Shown here piece after piece: positions 37,901 through 48,615 of a stretch of DNA of 64,000 nucleotides. The position numbers and the translations under genes were made by a program. Source of the stretch: Apodospora peruviana (lineage: Eukaryota; Ascomycota; Sordariomycetes; Sordariales; Lasiosphaeriaceae); the NCBI GenBank assembly GCA_033439685.1, contig JAUEDM010000001.1:868001-932000 (forward strand), read 5' to 3'. Under the pieces are notes generated by a model that saw nothing but the letters and a program-made list of their open reading frames with translations, was not told the DNA's origin and ran no database searches. Within the stretch, counting starts at the first letter, position 1. The number at the start of each line of letters is the position of its first letter.

Positions 37901-38677
37901 CTACCAAGGCTGAGGCCCATCAGCATTCGTAAACGTCCCGGACTCCGAGTCCTCCCCAACCTGCGTCGCCAGCCGGCAAGCATTGATAGCGCCGTCCTCC
38001 ACCGGCCCTGTCCCCTCATAATCATTCAGGTTCGTCGCGCAGTAGCCTGGACAGCAAGAATTCACCTTCCAGCTCTGGTCGTCCTCGAAACGCGTCGCAA
38101 AGAACGCCGTCACCATGTTCAGCGCCGCCTTGCTGGCCGCGTACACGATCCAGTAATCCACCTTGCGCCACGGCGCCGTCTTGGGGTCCAGCTTCATGTT
38201 AATGCTCCCCAGGGTCGAGCTGATGTTGACAATGCGCTTGGTGGTCTTGGATTTCTCGAGCAGCGGGATGAAAGCGTCTGTGACGAGCGCGACGCCGCTC
38301 ACGTTGGTGTCGAGGACGGTTCGCCAGGTGTGGCGGTCGCGGTGATTTCCTTCCCCGGCGGTCGCTCTGCCAGGGTTGACGCGGCTGATGCCGGCGTTGT
38401 TGATCAGCACGTCGAGATGACCGTGGTACTCTTCGACGACCTTTACGGCGGCGGCGATGGACTCGTCAGAGGTGACGTCCAGGACCAGGGGTTCGCAGGA
38501 GACGTTGAGGGGCTTGAGCTTGGCGACGGCCTCCTCGACCGCGTCCTTGCGGCGGCCGGCGACGTAGATGTGGTAGTCGCTGTGCTCGGTGCCGAGCTTT
38601 TTGGCGATCTCGAAGCCAATGCCCTGGTTGGCGCCCGTGACGACGACAACGGTGGTGTAGGGGACTGATGAACCCAT
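37901..38677 (-). CDS. Short-chain dehydrogenase/reductase
   Basis: A single 258-aa exon of classical SDR length. It has the Rossmann cofactor motif TGANQGIG at the N-terminus, DVTSD at the end of the third strand region, NNAG, the catalytic serine region in NISSTLGSI and the active-site YAASK. AGRRK after the second strand has basic residues, favouring NADP(H) over NAD(H); that is inference. No signal peptide, so it is probably cytosolic. It resembles the carbonyl reductase-like SDRs of fungi, but the substrate cannot be told. No pathway partners are adjacent. Confidence 0.92.
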   Translation of the reverse strand: MGSSVPYTTVVVVTGANQGIGFEIAKKLGTEHSDYHIYVAGRRKDAVEEAVAKLKPLNVSCEPLVLDVTSDESIAAAVKVVEEYHGHLDVLINNAGISRVNPGRATAGEGNHRDRHTWRTVLDTNVSGVALVTDAFIPLLEKSKTTKRIVNISSTLGSINMKLDPKTAPWRKVDYWIVYAASKAALNMVTAFFATRFEDDQSWKVNSCCPGYCATNLNDYEGTGPVEDGAINACRLATQVGEDSESGTFTNADGPQPW

Positions 38678-39516
38678 TATGGATAATGGTTGGATTTGTG
38701 TGAGGATAAGGTGGGGCTTGTAAGTGCTGAGGAGGAGTAGTGAGCTGTTGTGTTGTCCTTTTTGCAGTCCATCCTGGCGGTGTCGTCTACGTATTTATAC
38801 GTCGCCGGCAGCAACTTCGCACCTTGGCCAGATTGGCTTTGAGATGGTAGACAGACGATGCATCGATGTTGTCATGGGGAGAACGAAAGTAAAGTCCGTT
38901 AATGCCGGCAGTCACGGACTCGTAGATTTGCCGACAACATGGCGAAAGAGGTCATTGCGATGCCTGGTATGAAACTAGGAGCCCGGTCATCGTGATGTTT
39001 GATAACGAGGAGGTTTAGTGCCGGCCAATTTGGCCGTCGTGCGACTCCGTACGGACGACTGTTTTCCGTTTTCGGCAATTTGGATTGTTAACCCTTTTGG
39101 GTTAGTCAAGCAGGCCGACTGCGGGACAGCCCCCTCTGCCACTGTGGTGTCAGGCCAACCAGGGCAAACATATTCCGTATCCAGCGTATTCGCATGGCAA
39201 GTTGCTGAAAACGCCCCAGGTTGCCTGCCTATCCCTCGTTAGCTGGACTCGGTGCGTATTTTTGTCCGTGATTTATCATCACGATACAATAGACGTCGAC
39301 CAGAGCTCAGACTAGGGCGTCTTCTTGCTAAACCGCATGCATATACTCAGGTGTTCGACCTGTAGCTCATCTACCCGCGACCGGCGTGCAGCCGATGTAA
39401 CCCATGGGGCAAGAAAATGGCATGACCAGGTCCTGGAAGGACTTGACTTGTCGCGTCCTATTAACGCACGGCAGGCCGCGGAAAGCGATGTACGTTCCCG
39501 TGGGTTCGGCAGACGA
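38678..39516. other. Intergenic, no gene seen
   Basis: About 840 bp with the promoter of the dehydrogenase gene on the left and the 3' flank of sld5 on the right. The ORFs seen are either unsupported or antisense to sld5. Confidence 0.5.
38792..38799 (-). promoter_or_regulatory. TATA box of the dehydrogenase gene
   Basis: The minus strand reads TATAAATA about 115 bp upstream of the ATG at 38677. Confidence 0.5.
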
Positions 39517-40320
39517 TTATATCAGTTCCGCGCACCCCGTCTCAACCAGTCTCTTCGCGTCGGACCATCGCAGAATCACAATGTCGCTCTCCCTCCCGTC
39601 CATCTCGCCATCGTTGTCCACGCCACGAGACTCGACGAGGGTATCTTTGAGCAGCCGAATGAACACGGCGGACTCCAGATCCGGGGCGTCGATCATGCTG
39701 ATATTGCCGGCGGTGTCGTTGAGGTTCTGCAGCACGGGCGGAAAGGACGAGAGAAAAGACGACAGGTAGTGGTTGTGCAGAAGGGCCTGGTGTCGCGTTG
39801 CGTAGGCCAGCTCCATCTCGGAGAGGCGCGACCGCAGCTCGTCGGTGGAGAGGTAATGGAGAGTGTGTCGGTCAATCTGTGAAGGTTAAAAGTAATAAAT
39901 GTCGTTAGAATAAGGTGGTCTTGTTTTTAATCGGAGGTATGGGTGCGGTCTTGCCTTGGCGATGCGGGCGCGCAGATAACTCCGAACGAGGTATTTGAAG
40001 CGTTCGAGCTCGGTCTGGATGACGATGAGGGCGAAATTGGTTTTTGGGTCCATGTCGCCCGTCATCTCTTCGACCTTCTCGATCTGCCTCTTGATGTTGT
40101 CATTGATGCGTTCGAACAAGCCACCGGCTGGCCAACTACCGGGAAATGTTAGCTCTGTGTGTAAAAAAAAAAAAAAAAACGAGTGTTTCGCGTACTGGAG
40201 GAGCTCTGGAGCTGATCGTTCGGCGACCCATGCCCGGGTCAGATCCTGTAGATCGCGAGTTTCTTGCGGCACGGAATGAAATGTCGGGTCGACCTCACGG
40301 AGAATATCGTCAATGTCCAT
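39517..40320 (-). CDS. sld5: GINS complex subunit Sld5
   Basis: Exons are 40320-40196, 40135-39955 and 39876-39517, giving 221 aa, normal for Sld5. Intron 1 is 60 nt (GTACGC to GGTAG) with a long T run. Intron 2 is 78 nt and starts with GC rather than GT (AAG then GCAAGA, ending TTCACAG). The joins restore ELLHWPAGGLFERI and LRARIAKIDRHTLHYLS. Family landmarks include the N-terminal DIDDIL, ETRDLQDLTRAWVAER, MDPKTNFALIVIQTELERFKYLVRSYLR and the C-terminal ILRWSDAKRLVETG, which forms the small beta domain needed for GINS assembly. GINS joins Cdc45 and MCM2-7 in the replicative helicase in the nucleus. Confidence 0.95.
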
Positions 40321-41164
40321 ACCGAGCGTGCGAGGGCCAGTGCGAGGGTTTGCTTGCGTTGGACTCGAGGTCGGGTACGCGACGCATTTGGGTGGTGAGC
40401 CTGAAGACGAGTTTGGAGACTGGACCGCCAGGTTAGCGGGGTACCTTTTTCCATCTGTTCTCCCCGCCCCCGCTAACGTCGATCCCCTAACCCAATGCCA
40501 AGCGGTGCCAAGTGCCTAAAATAAGTCGGGATGCCAAGCCCTCGGGGCCGGCCCGGGAGCATTCAACTGAACCGGCAGGTCCTGGCCCCCATCCTCGCTT
40601 TCACTCCCGAACATGAGTCTCAGACGGCAACCGCTCGCACTCTTCCCGCGGTGATATTGAGGCTAACCCTTTATCAGGCAACGAAATTGATCTGAGAAAA
40701 GAGGGTTACATTCCACATTCCTAGAATGCTCACAATTTCACAAGATGTCGACATCATCCATGTCTCTGGGACCCGTTGTGGCCCTTCGGTTGCCCAAAAT
40801 GCCGGGAATATCGAGCCTTCGCCACCGTTTCTGGTCGTCCTAACTTCGCCAACCGCACTCGCCATATACCCACCCAGTGCTCACACCTGAGCTATGAGCC
40901 ACCTAGCCCGCTGCGGATTGCTCAATGAATCGGTTCGGTGTCTTTAATGTGGCTGATTGTGTAACAACAGGCCCGGAAGTATCGGAGTTCCCTCAAGTTA
41001 CACCATACTATATAACATCGTACTCACTTACACGTGTGTGGGATATGGTATCTAAGCCACAGGCCTTTCTTTCAGACCCCTTCATGCTCACCAGCCTTAG
41101 CCGCGCCGCGTGTACTGTTTGCCGCGCCAGTCACTATATTTGGCCGCCGGGGTTTACATCACGT

Positions 41165-41590
41165 AGGGTCTCGAGACTTGAGGACTTGGACCCTGTTTGC
41201 TCCTTTGCCATCCTCAGCAACAGACGGGGTATCGCAACAAGTCTTACAGACGCTGCCTAGGCGTGCGATATTGCTGATGGTTTCACGGCCTGAAGACTAA
41301 GCCCCAGCTGACTGTCTCCTCGGCGATGTTCAACACCAAACAGGATATCATGAGAATCACTATAGCCTTAGCTACTCCCCCATCGTGGAGTGTCTCAAGG
41401 CCTAGGGACTGATGGCCTTTGGGCTCTTCGGAGCTGTCCAACACAAGACGGGATCATGAGGCATCAACATCGACTCTGTCAAATTATCACCGAGGTCTTG
41501 CGGACTGAGATCGGAAACCTTACAACCTCGTCGGAAACTCTCGACACCAGGTAGGGTATCATGGCCAGCGAACATCGCCTCAGATGGTCG
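41165..41590 (+). repeat. Degenerate tandem repeat, about four units of 100-112 bp
   Basis: Units start near 41165, 41279, 41391 and 41490. Each contains a GTCTC..GGCCT..GGACT-like block followed 30-40 bp later by a CAACACnAnACGGGATATCATGAG-like block. Examples of the second block are CAACACCAAACAGGATATCA at about 41331, CAACACAAGACGGGATCATG at 41439 and GACACCAGGTAGGGTATCAT at 41543. Divergence is high (roughly 25-35 percent by eye). Confidence 0.5.
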
Positions 41591-41670
41591 TGGTCTAAAT
41601 GAAGATAAGTGTTTTCCTTCTTGGGTGATTGCTCACAATACCATTGTTCTCCTGAGAATACGATCTTGCA

Positions 41671-41678
41671 TATAAGAG
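41671..41678 (+). promoter_or_regulatory. TATA box of the secreted 343-aa protein gene
   Basis: TATAAGAG, about 150 bp upstream of the ATG at 41826 and just downstream of the degenerate tandem repeat. Confidence 0.5.
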
Positions 41679-41825
41679 TGGAAGAGAACCCAGCTGGAAC
41701 CCAACTTGAGATCATTATCAGAACAGACCAGCACAGCTCTGAAGCAACAAGACAACCCCAAAGCTCATCCCTTCAACACCCTTTCATCCCACAAAAATAT
41801 AAACAAGTCAAATCCCAACCTTACC

Positions 41826-42857
41826 ATGCGCATCCTCGCCTTCCTCATAGCGGGTGGCGCCGGTCTGGCTGCTGCTACCCAAGAAGTGATCAGCTGCAGC
41901 TCGGAAAACCTTAAAGACGGGGATTTCGACACAAAAGAGTGGCGCGTCTCGACCCACGACTGCGCCGAGGCCACGAACCAGCTCGAGAAGAAGTTCTCGG
42001 ACACAGCTGGCGTGACCCTCCCCAGCAACGGCTGCATCAATGTCACCCGCTCCGACCAGTGCGAAATCTCCATCTGCGACGTCAGCAACGTTCGCGACCG
42101 CAAAATCGGCTACTATGAGCTGTGGGCGGCCGCGCGAGTCATCCACGCGCGTCACAAGAAGGGCGGCCAGGTCGCCGGTTACGTCCCCCTCAACGACTGG
42201 ACCTCCCAAGAGCGCTGGAGTGCCTACGTCAAAGTGGCCAAGAAGGACACGCCCGACCCTGTCCAGAAATCGAAAAAGGAGAAGCGTGCCCTCCTCAACT
42301 ACTTTGAGCAGCATGAAGAAAAACGCGCTGCTGCCCTGCAGGAGCTGGCCAGCACCAGCACCGCCCCCACAATCGCGACCCGCGTGCAAGATAACTACAT
42401 CAACATGACTGAAGTCGCCATCCCGAACCCCAGCGGCTCGCCCGGCGGCCTGACCACGAACATCCAGGTCGGCTGGGGCACCGGCGAGTTTGTCGAGCGC
42501 GACCAGATGGAGTACGTGCAGGAGCGGCTGGTCGAGCTGCGCCGTCAGGCCAGCAGGGACGGAACCAACCCCAACGTGATCCGGCCGGCCGGTTACTACG
42601 GGCGTCATTATGCCATGATCGAGATGGAGTACGTCGCGCACAACAATCACAACGCGCGCGACCTTGGGGATGCCGATCTGAACGATGTGATCCGTTTCGC
42701 GATTAACGAGCGCATCATCTCGGGCAACTGGAGCAACTTTATCATGCAGATTCGGCGCGGCGGACAGTCGATCGGGCATTTGCTGATTCAGATTATCCGT
42801 TTCGGGGCGAACAATCCGCCGCCCGCGTTGGCGATGTGTAATCAGTTTGTTGGCTGA
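41826..42857 (+). CDS. Secreted protein of unknown family, 343 aa
   Basis: The start is the first ATG giving a signal peptide (MRILAFLIAGGAGLAAAT); the frame stays open upstream without an ATG. The mature protein has five N-terminal cysteines (ISC, HDC, GC, QC, IC) within about 90 residues and one near the C-terminus. Two dibasic KR sites in a Lys/Glu-rich middle (KKEKRALL, EEKRAAAL) could be Kex2 cleavage points separating an N-terminal cysteine domain from a C-terminal domain of about 180 residues rich in Asn and Gly (QVGWGTGEFVERDQ, IRFGANNPPPALAMC). N-glycosylation sequons include NVT and NMT. I recognise no family. It is intronless and GC-rich at third positions compared with flanking DNA. 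Export to the wall or medium is inferred. Confidence 0.8.
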   Translation: MRILAFLIAGGAGLAAATQEVISCSSENLKDGDFDTKEWRVSTHDCAEATNQLEKKFSDTAGVTLPSNGCINVTRSDQCEISICDVSNVRDRKIGYYELWAAARVIHARHKKGGQVAGYVPLNDWTSQERWSAYVKVAKKDTPDPVQKSKKEKRALLNYFEQHEEKRAAALQELASTSTAPTIATRVQDNYINMTEVAIPNPSGSPGGLTTNIQVGWGTGEFVERDQMEYVQERLVELRRQASRDGTNPNVIRPAGYYGRHYAMIEMEYVAHNNHNARDLGDADLNDVIRFAINERIISGNWSNFIMQIRRGGQSIGHLLIQIIRFGANNPPPALAMCNQFVG

Positions 42858-43657
42858 TCTGCCCCTTTACGTTGGTCGTTGAGGAGATGACTGCGAGTGA
42901 GGGAGAGAGTAGGTAATAAAATGGTGGGATAGAATGGTGGGTGAGAAATGGGGGTAAGTAATAATGGGACTGTGGTGTTTCTTTTACGGTTAATTTAGGT
43001 ATGGACCTAGACGGGCTCTTGTTTTGTTTGATTCGAGGTTGCTGTTTACAAGGCTGGTTTTGCTCAGATAGAGTTGGGATTTGGAATTTGTAATTTGGTG
43101 TACTTTGCTTCTGTCTGTCTTACACATCTAATCATCCGCTCATTTCGCAATCTCATTATAAAGTACTTTTATTGTATCTGATCTATTTCAACTTAGTCAA
43201 GGTATATACTTGTTCAGGGTGTAAATTTTGCTATGTATCGGGTCTTTAGTAGATGCCTTTTCCATGCCCTGCACCTGAGAGGAAAATATGTTTATATCTA
43301 ATACATAACCTGATCTTTATTTTTCTTGGACGGATAGGCTAGATATTTGAGACTGCTCTAGATATATCTAGCATCCTGAGTGGCGAGATCAAGACATACG
43401 CCCAGCATAGTAAATACAGGTTATGTGTAGGTATGTGAAGCCTGTAACAAGTAAATCTGGTATGCTTATTAGTGAGACCGAGAGATAAGTCTCACTAAGA
43501 ACGAATAGGTGGCTGGAGCAGTGATCTGGTGACATGGTCTGGTTGCTCAAAACACAGCGCACTACAAATACAAAGGCCTGTCCTTAATTCCAAACTCTAC
43601 GTGATGTCTCCCTATACACACAAATACCTCAGACATCCCTCTTCTTATCGAGGCTCC
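42858..43657. other. AT-rich flank, no gene seen
   Basis: 800 bp between the secreted protein gene and the first STAND-like copy. It contains a hairpin at 43467-43499 and one half of a diverged direct repeat (about 43450-43505), described in the findings. Confidence 0.5.
43467..43499. repeat. Short inverted repeat (hairpin)
   Basis: AGTGAGAC at 43471-43478 and GTCTCACT at 43489-43496 are perfect inverted copies separated by 10 nt. Flanking CTTA/TAAG extends the symmetry with a small bulge. It lies about 160 bp downstream of the first STAND-like copy's stop codon. Confidence 0.6.
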
Positions 43658-44522
43658 TTACTGACGCCTGTATGCCCTGCGTGGACCGTTAGTGACCCGC
43701 TTTAAGTCAACGACGCCCTGTGACCCCTTGAAGGTGCACAGGAGGTCAGAAATTATCCTCGCATCTGACGGATCCGGGGCGTTCGTTACCAACATATTGA
43801 TAGGAACGTGGCCCTTGTTGTCCGCCATGACCTGCCCCAGCGCGCGCATCAACAAGTTCGCATCATATTCATCCGGTTGGTGGTTCATGGCAGAGTAGTC
43901 GTCAATAGCGATGTACACCTGGTCACCGCGAGGAAGCTCGCCTACCAGCTTGCGAAACAGCCCCATACCGCGGGTGAGATCCCCAGGATTCGTCGCCGAT
44001 CGAAAATAGTACATACCTTCTACCGGTTGGAGGTCGACAGAGGGCCGGTGGCGGGTTATGAACGCCATGAGCTGGTAGATGAGGCTCTGGAGCAGGCCGT
44101 GGAGCCCCTCTGCGGTGTGTTGCCGGCAGAAGTAAGCGAGGGCTGGCTGGTACGGCTGGGCACTTGACGGCTCGGTAGTTAACGGCCGTGAATTGCTGCG
44201 TTCGTAGACAATTCTTGCGCTGAGCTTCGAGAGGGTGTTTCGCCATGCGGGACTGTTACTTTCGCTGTCGAGATGGATAACGTAGTTCTTGGGGCGCGCC
44301 TGTGGTGTTGAGCTGAGCAGAAGCATGATACTAGCGTTCTGCACGATGTATCTGTCCCAGATACTACCGAACTCTCGCCGGTGAAAAAGCTGGTGCGGCC
44401 GTTGGTTGCGGGCGGCATCGATGTCCTGCTGGATATCCGGAAGAGGAGTCACTAGGTAGTTTGTCCACCTCGTGACTATGTCCTGGTTCTGTTGTTGAAA
44501 GGAGGCAGGGGCTGGAGGACGG
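43658..44522 (-). pseudogene. STAND/NACHT-like ATPase fragment, copy 1 (longest open frame)
   Basis: The frame is open from a possible 3' splice site (GCTAACAG, exon from 44522) to the TAA at 43658, about 288 codons, with no ATG near the start. A leader exon could be ATGGCCCAACAGTCAG followed by GTATGT at 44886-44871, but the phases do not match the acceptor, so the 5' structure is unresolved. Conserved blocks shared with the two copies to the right are FGSIWDRYIVQNASIMLLLS, ALAYFCRQHTAEGLHGLLQS, the Walker-B-like DQVYIAIDDYSAM and INMLVTNAPD. The pattern of a short LIYQLM helix, then GLF-x2-LV-x2-LP and a hhhhDD strand, is that of fungal STAND/NACHT-type proteins. No Walker A loop is visible. 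It may be a truncated gene or a pseudogene. Confidence 0.45.
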
Positions 44523-44886
44523 CTGTTAGCAGTGGTACCTACCGTATCTAATAAATATACCTCTGCCAGGATTCAAAACCTTTGTAAATTACTTTCCAAG
44601 TCCTGACCTGGATGAGAAAATGTCTTTCATATCTTGATACATCCATAAAGTTCCGTTTTCCTAGACAACTATTGCTAGATATTAAAACCCATCACGGTAA
44701 ATCTGGTAATAAATACTAGTTGAATTAAGATATACGTCTCAGTAAATGAATTTAAAGCTATGTAGCAGATACGAAAGTGCTTTTCTTGTCCAGTCTAGGG
44801 CCTGGTAAGTAATGACACTTAGACCTAGGTCTTAAATCCCGGCCGAGGCGAAGACCTTGGGAAAACATACCTGACTGTTGGGCCAT

Positions 44887-46907
44887 CTTGCGAGCTTGTT
44901 AATCAAACAAGTGGATAATACCAGAAGAAGGTGAAGTCTGAATATGTGCTGTGAGCCTGTCTGGTTCTAGCAGTAGAGCGACTTGTCGACTTGCTTAGTC
45001 ATAGTGAAGTGCAAAGCGAGCGCAAGTCTTCACGTTGAATATCCTTTGTAAATACTGTAGCTCGTCCATGATTGTCTTGTTAGTCACGGAACTGTAAGTC
45101 ATGGTGGTGAATCACGTTTGTATGCTTGGGAGGAAACTCCATCGTTTGGAAGCTTAATGTCTTATGCCTGCCACTTTAAATGAATAGTGATGATCAGCGA
45201 TGTCTCCATGGGCTACGGAGTTCATGATTATTGCTTTGATAGTATTTTAAGTAAGGTACAACTACGATTGTGCTACAATGAGAACATTAACAACGATAAG
45301 GGTGAATCTTGTACTCCCTTCCTAGCCACTCAAGTGCTATATTGCAAAAAAGGGGATGCCACGCGCATAGGTAGGTAACCTTTTCCACCAGCCTCCAGCA
45401 ATATTTTTGTCCTCGAATTACTGGTTTGAACCTGTGATAGGCTTGTAGAGTGTAGTGGGAGGCACTCGTGAAGAGCGTTGCGTTCTAGAGTCGGTCGTCC
45501 CACCTGCCTCGCCTATTATACCTGTTAGGCCTCTTCTTAAAGCCTCTGGAGTTATTATCTAGGAGACTTTCGAAATCTAGCAGGATTAAATTTGTTATAT
45601 CAGATAATGTGTGCCAGTTTATAGCAGGATATGAATGAAAATTCTCATTGGCTTTGCTCCCTTAGATCACCACATATCATCTTTATCCGGTATTGTGACG
45701 GAGTCGGTCGGTCGGTAGTTAGTCCCGCGACCCGTCAACGGTACATAATCCACTGGAATCTCGAATGTTAGCACCTTTGAAATTCTGGCACTCTTTTGGA
45801 GAAGAATAGCGCAATTGGTTGTGGGTCAATTGTGCGATTCGTCACAGGTATTGCCTTTCTTAGTTGCATATGCCTACCTGCCCTTGGAATCGTTGGATTT
45901 CGTTTTGTAAATCCGCTAAAGCGTCAGCTACAGTCAGCTTGTTATCTTGTTTGCGGTCGTCGTGGTCGTCGTGAACAATTGCTTTTTGGCTGCTGTTTAA
46001 TTTGTTTCGAAAATGCAAGGACCGTAGAGCGCGGAGGTTTGGTTCTGAGATATTTAGGGGGTTTGTTGATCAGGAGGATGACGAGAATGGTAAGGGTGGT
46101 AGCATTTTACCGTCGCCAGCATATTAAGATGGGTGGATGTATAACGTTAGTGATGATTGGTGTTCTTATTCTTGCTTATCACCTGTAACGCCATTTAATT
46201 ATTGTTGATAACCCGGCCGTTTGCGGATCCGTACCCCTTTTTGTTTTCGTTAACACCGATCCAGGGTTAGGGGTTAATCACTCGTTGATGTTACTTGGGA
46301 AATCCTACCAAAACTCAATTATTGAAACGGCTTACCATTTAGATCCCGTATCTCATCTTTACTGGATGTGGCAGAAACGCCTGTCATCACTTTAAATCCC
46401 ATAGAAAACGCCAAACATACAGTCGGCCAATCGCTGTAAATATGATTTATTTTCTCGGTCTTTGGTGAGCACAATGCGGCTTAACAGTGCATAATGGCGT
46501 TTGTCTCACACCGCCTGAAAAGAAGAAAAGAGAAGGAACATAGCTTCAAGGTCTTTCTTTCCATGTTCAGTTTCTGCATCTCACCTGTGCTTTCCCATCC
46601 TTTCAAACATCTGCCACCGGCGCTTGCACTTTCGTTTGCTGAAATTTTGCATCATACGTCATTAACAGTTGGAGTCCTGGAGTCTTGGCTTCTTGGCTGT
46701 AAGTGAGCAGCCTTATCCCAATCGTGTAACCGTCTCACAGAGGACCTCAGCTGACCAGCCAGCTGTCACTACTACTTAATTCTCTACATATCTCAGCCTC
46801 AGTCTTCTTTTTCATGATATTTGCGATTCTGTCCATTTTACCCTTTTTGTGACCGAATGCAGGACCGAAATTTTCCATCCAGGTTTTCCCTCCCCTCTTT
46901 CAGCATA
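44887..46907. other. 2-kb stretch with relic upstream DNA, no gene seen
   Basis: The part at about 44960-45120 is recognisably homologous to DNA upstream of STAND-like copy 2 (about 50530-50720). Between 45780 and 46190 the strand opposite a 130-codon TTG-start ORF has short readable peptides but many stops. No intact gene or complete transposon was identified. Confidence 0.45.
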
Positions 46908-48615
46908 ATGAAGTTCAAAACAGCAACAGCCCCAGCCGGCCAGCTGGAAAACCTACCCGCGCTCTACCTCGCGCACTACCGCTCGCTCTTCCACGATGCG
47001 GTCGCACGCGATGAGGCGAGATATTTTGTTCTACCGTACACGGTCGCCGCGTCTTTCCTAGTGCCGGCCGTCTACCTCTGCATCCCGCACAGAAAAAGAC
47101 CGTGGCTTTACCGAGCGCAATGGGCGGTCGCGGCACTCATGGTCGCCATGAGCGTCGATATCCTGACCAATGGGACGTCGAGCGCGAACATGCCCATGTC
47201 TTATTGCAGCGGGCTGGTGGCGACCTGGGGGCTGATTTGGGGGCTGACGGTTATTTTGGTGCTGGAGCCGCAGACCGGGGCAGCTAGGGTTATGAAGAGG
47301 AGGAGGAGGAAGGTTGGAAGTAAAGGTGAGCAGAAAGAGGAGGGTGATGGTGGGCAGGTGACGGAGAAAGAGAAAAGTCGTGATGGAGACTGGGTCGATG
47401 AGAGCGTGGCAATGGTGCAAGATGAGTATGAGCACTACTGGCAGTTTTATCCAGAGGATGGGTCGTTAGTCGAGCGTCTTGGGTGGGTGTTGGATATAAT
47501 GTTTGCTCTCAGGGGCGTAGGTGGGTTATGGTTTCTTGTCCCCTTTTACACCTAACCGGGCATCACTGATAATCTCCTCACGCACAGGCTGGAACTTTGC
47601 CATACCGTCAGTTCCTCACCCACCACCTCCATCGCCAACATCACCCAAGGAGTCCCAGCCAGTCAACCTATCTGCCATGCCCATCATCACCCGAACAGGC
47701 TACCACCGCAGCCTGACTTACCGCTCCTTCGCCCTCAACCGACTCTTTCACATCATCGGCACCTGGCTGCTCATGGACTATGGCACCCTCATCGCTCGCC
47801 CGGACCCCTATTTCACTCTCGGGCAGGAGTATCTCCCTGATCAACTTCCGTCTCACCTCTCCACTTTGCCCACACCAGTCCTCAATCTGCTAAGAAGTGT
47901 CCAGGGCTTCCTGGCTGTCCTATGCGGTCTATCCTTCTACATGAATTTCTACCAGCTCGTCAGCTGCATCGTCTTTGGTCGTTGGCTGGGTATTGCTCCC
48001 AGCGAGCTTTGGCAGTACCCGTCAGGGTTCGGCTCCTTCGTCAGTGTGCTGGACAACGGACTGGCTGGCTTCTGGGGCGGGTGGTGGCATCAGACCTTCC
48101 GCATCGGGTTCACCGCCCCGGTGACGTGGCTGACCAAAAACGGTTATCTCGATTCTTGGTCGGCCCAAAAGAGGACTGTTCTGTCAATGTTCTCTGCCTT
48201 TTTGCTGTCGGGCACGATCCACGCCGCGGGGGGGTATTTGTCCATTCCGAGCACAACGAACATATGGTCGATGTTGTTGTTCTTCCAGCTGAATTTCGTC
48301 GGTGTGTTGCTGCAGAGTACATTCTGTCAGCTGTTTAAACCGCAGATAAACACAACGGAGCGATGGGTTAGAAGGACAGGGAACGGGGCTTTCGTGTTGT
48401 TGTGGTCATATTTTACACAACGGCTATTTGTTGAGGATCTCTGCCACGCAGGACTGTTTCTCTTTGAGCCGGTTCCTGTGTCTCCGCTGCGGTGGATAGG
48501 GGTAGCTTCACAGTTGAAAGGGGATGGAAACTGGTGGAGGTGGGATGAGGAGTATTATGCCAAGTGGGTTTGGGGCAAAGGGGGTCGCTGGTGGGAGAGC
48601 GGTATTCGATTATGA
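46908..48615 (+). CDS. Membrane-bound O-acyltransferase / wax-synthase-like protein
   Basis: Exons are 46908-47520 and 47588-48615, with a 67-nt phase-1 intron (GTGGGT, branch CTGAT, acceptor GCACAG), giving 546 aa. The splice restores MFALRGVGWNFAIPS, the RG-x-GWN motif of fungal wax-synthase-like proteins. Several transmembrane segments are visible (YTVAASFLVPAVYLCI, GLVATWGLIWGLTVILVLE, LLRSVQGFLAVLCGLSFYMN, LSMFSAFLLSGTIHAAGGYL). The FWGGWWHQTFR and SGTIHA segments carry the histidines expected of the active site. A charged Lys/Glu-rich loop lies at about residues 125-170. Related proteins in fungi acetylate or acylate hydrophobic alcohols in secondary metabolism, but no cluster genes are adjacent, so the substrate is unknown. 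An earlier in-frame ATG at 46857 would add 17 residues. Confidence 0.85.

Larger units (their letters stand above)
40321..41825. other. 1.5-kb divergent intergenic region
   Basis: Lies between the start codons of sld5 (minus) and the secreted 343-aa protein gene (plus). No supported ORF. Its right third contains a degenerate tandem repeat (about 41165-41590) and a TATA box, both annotated separately. Confidence 0.5.

Noticed and set aside
41808..42779. 323-codon ORF on the minus strand
   Set aside because: Antisense to the secreted 343-aa protein, whose signal peptide and GC-biased third positions mark the plus strand as coding.
45423..45433. Isolated B-box-like sequence AGGTTCAAACC on the minus strand
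   Set aside because: No A box at a suitable distance and no foldable tRNA around it.
45796..46188. 130-codon hydrophobic ORF on the plus strand, and a readable Leu/Gln/Asn-rich peptide opposite it
   Set aside because: TTG start, isolated, and the opposite-strand reading is full of stops. A decayed retroelement was considered, but no paired LTRs, primer site or protease/RT motif were seen.
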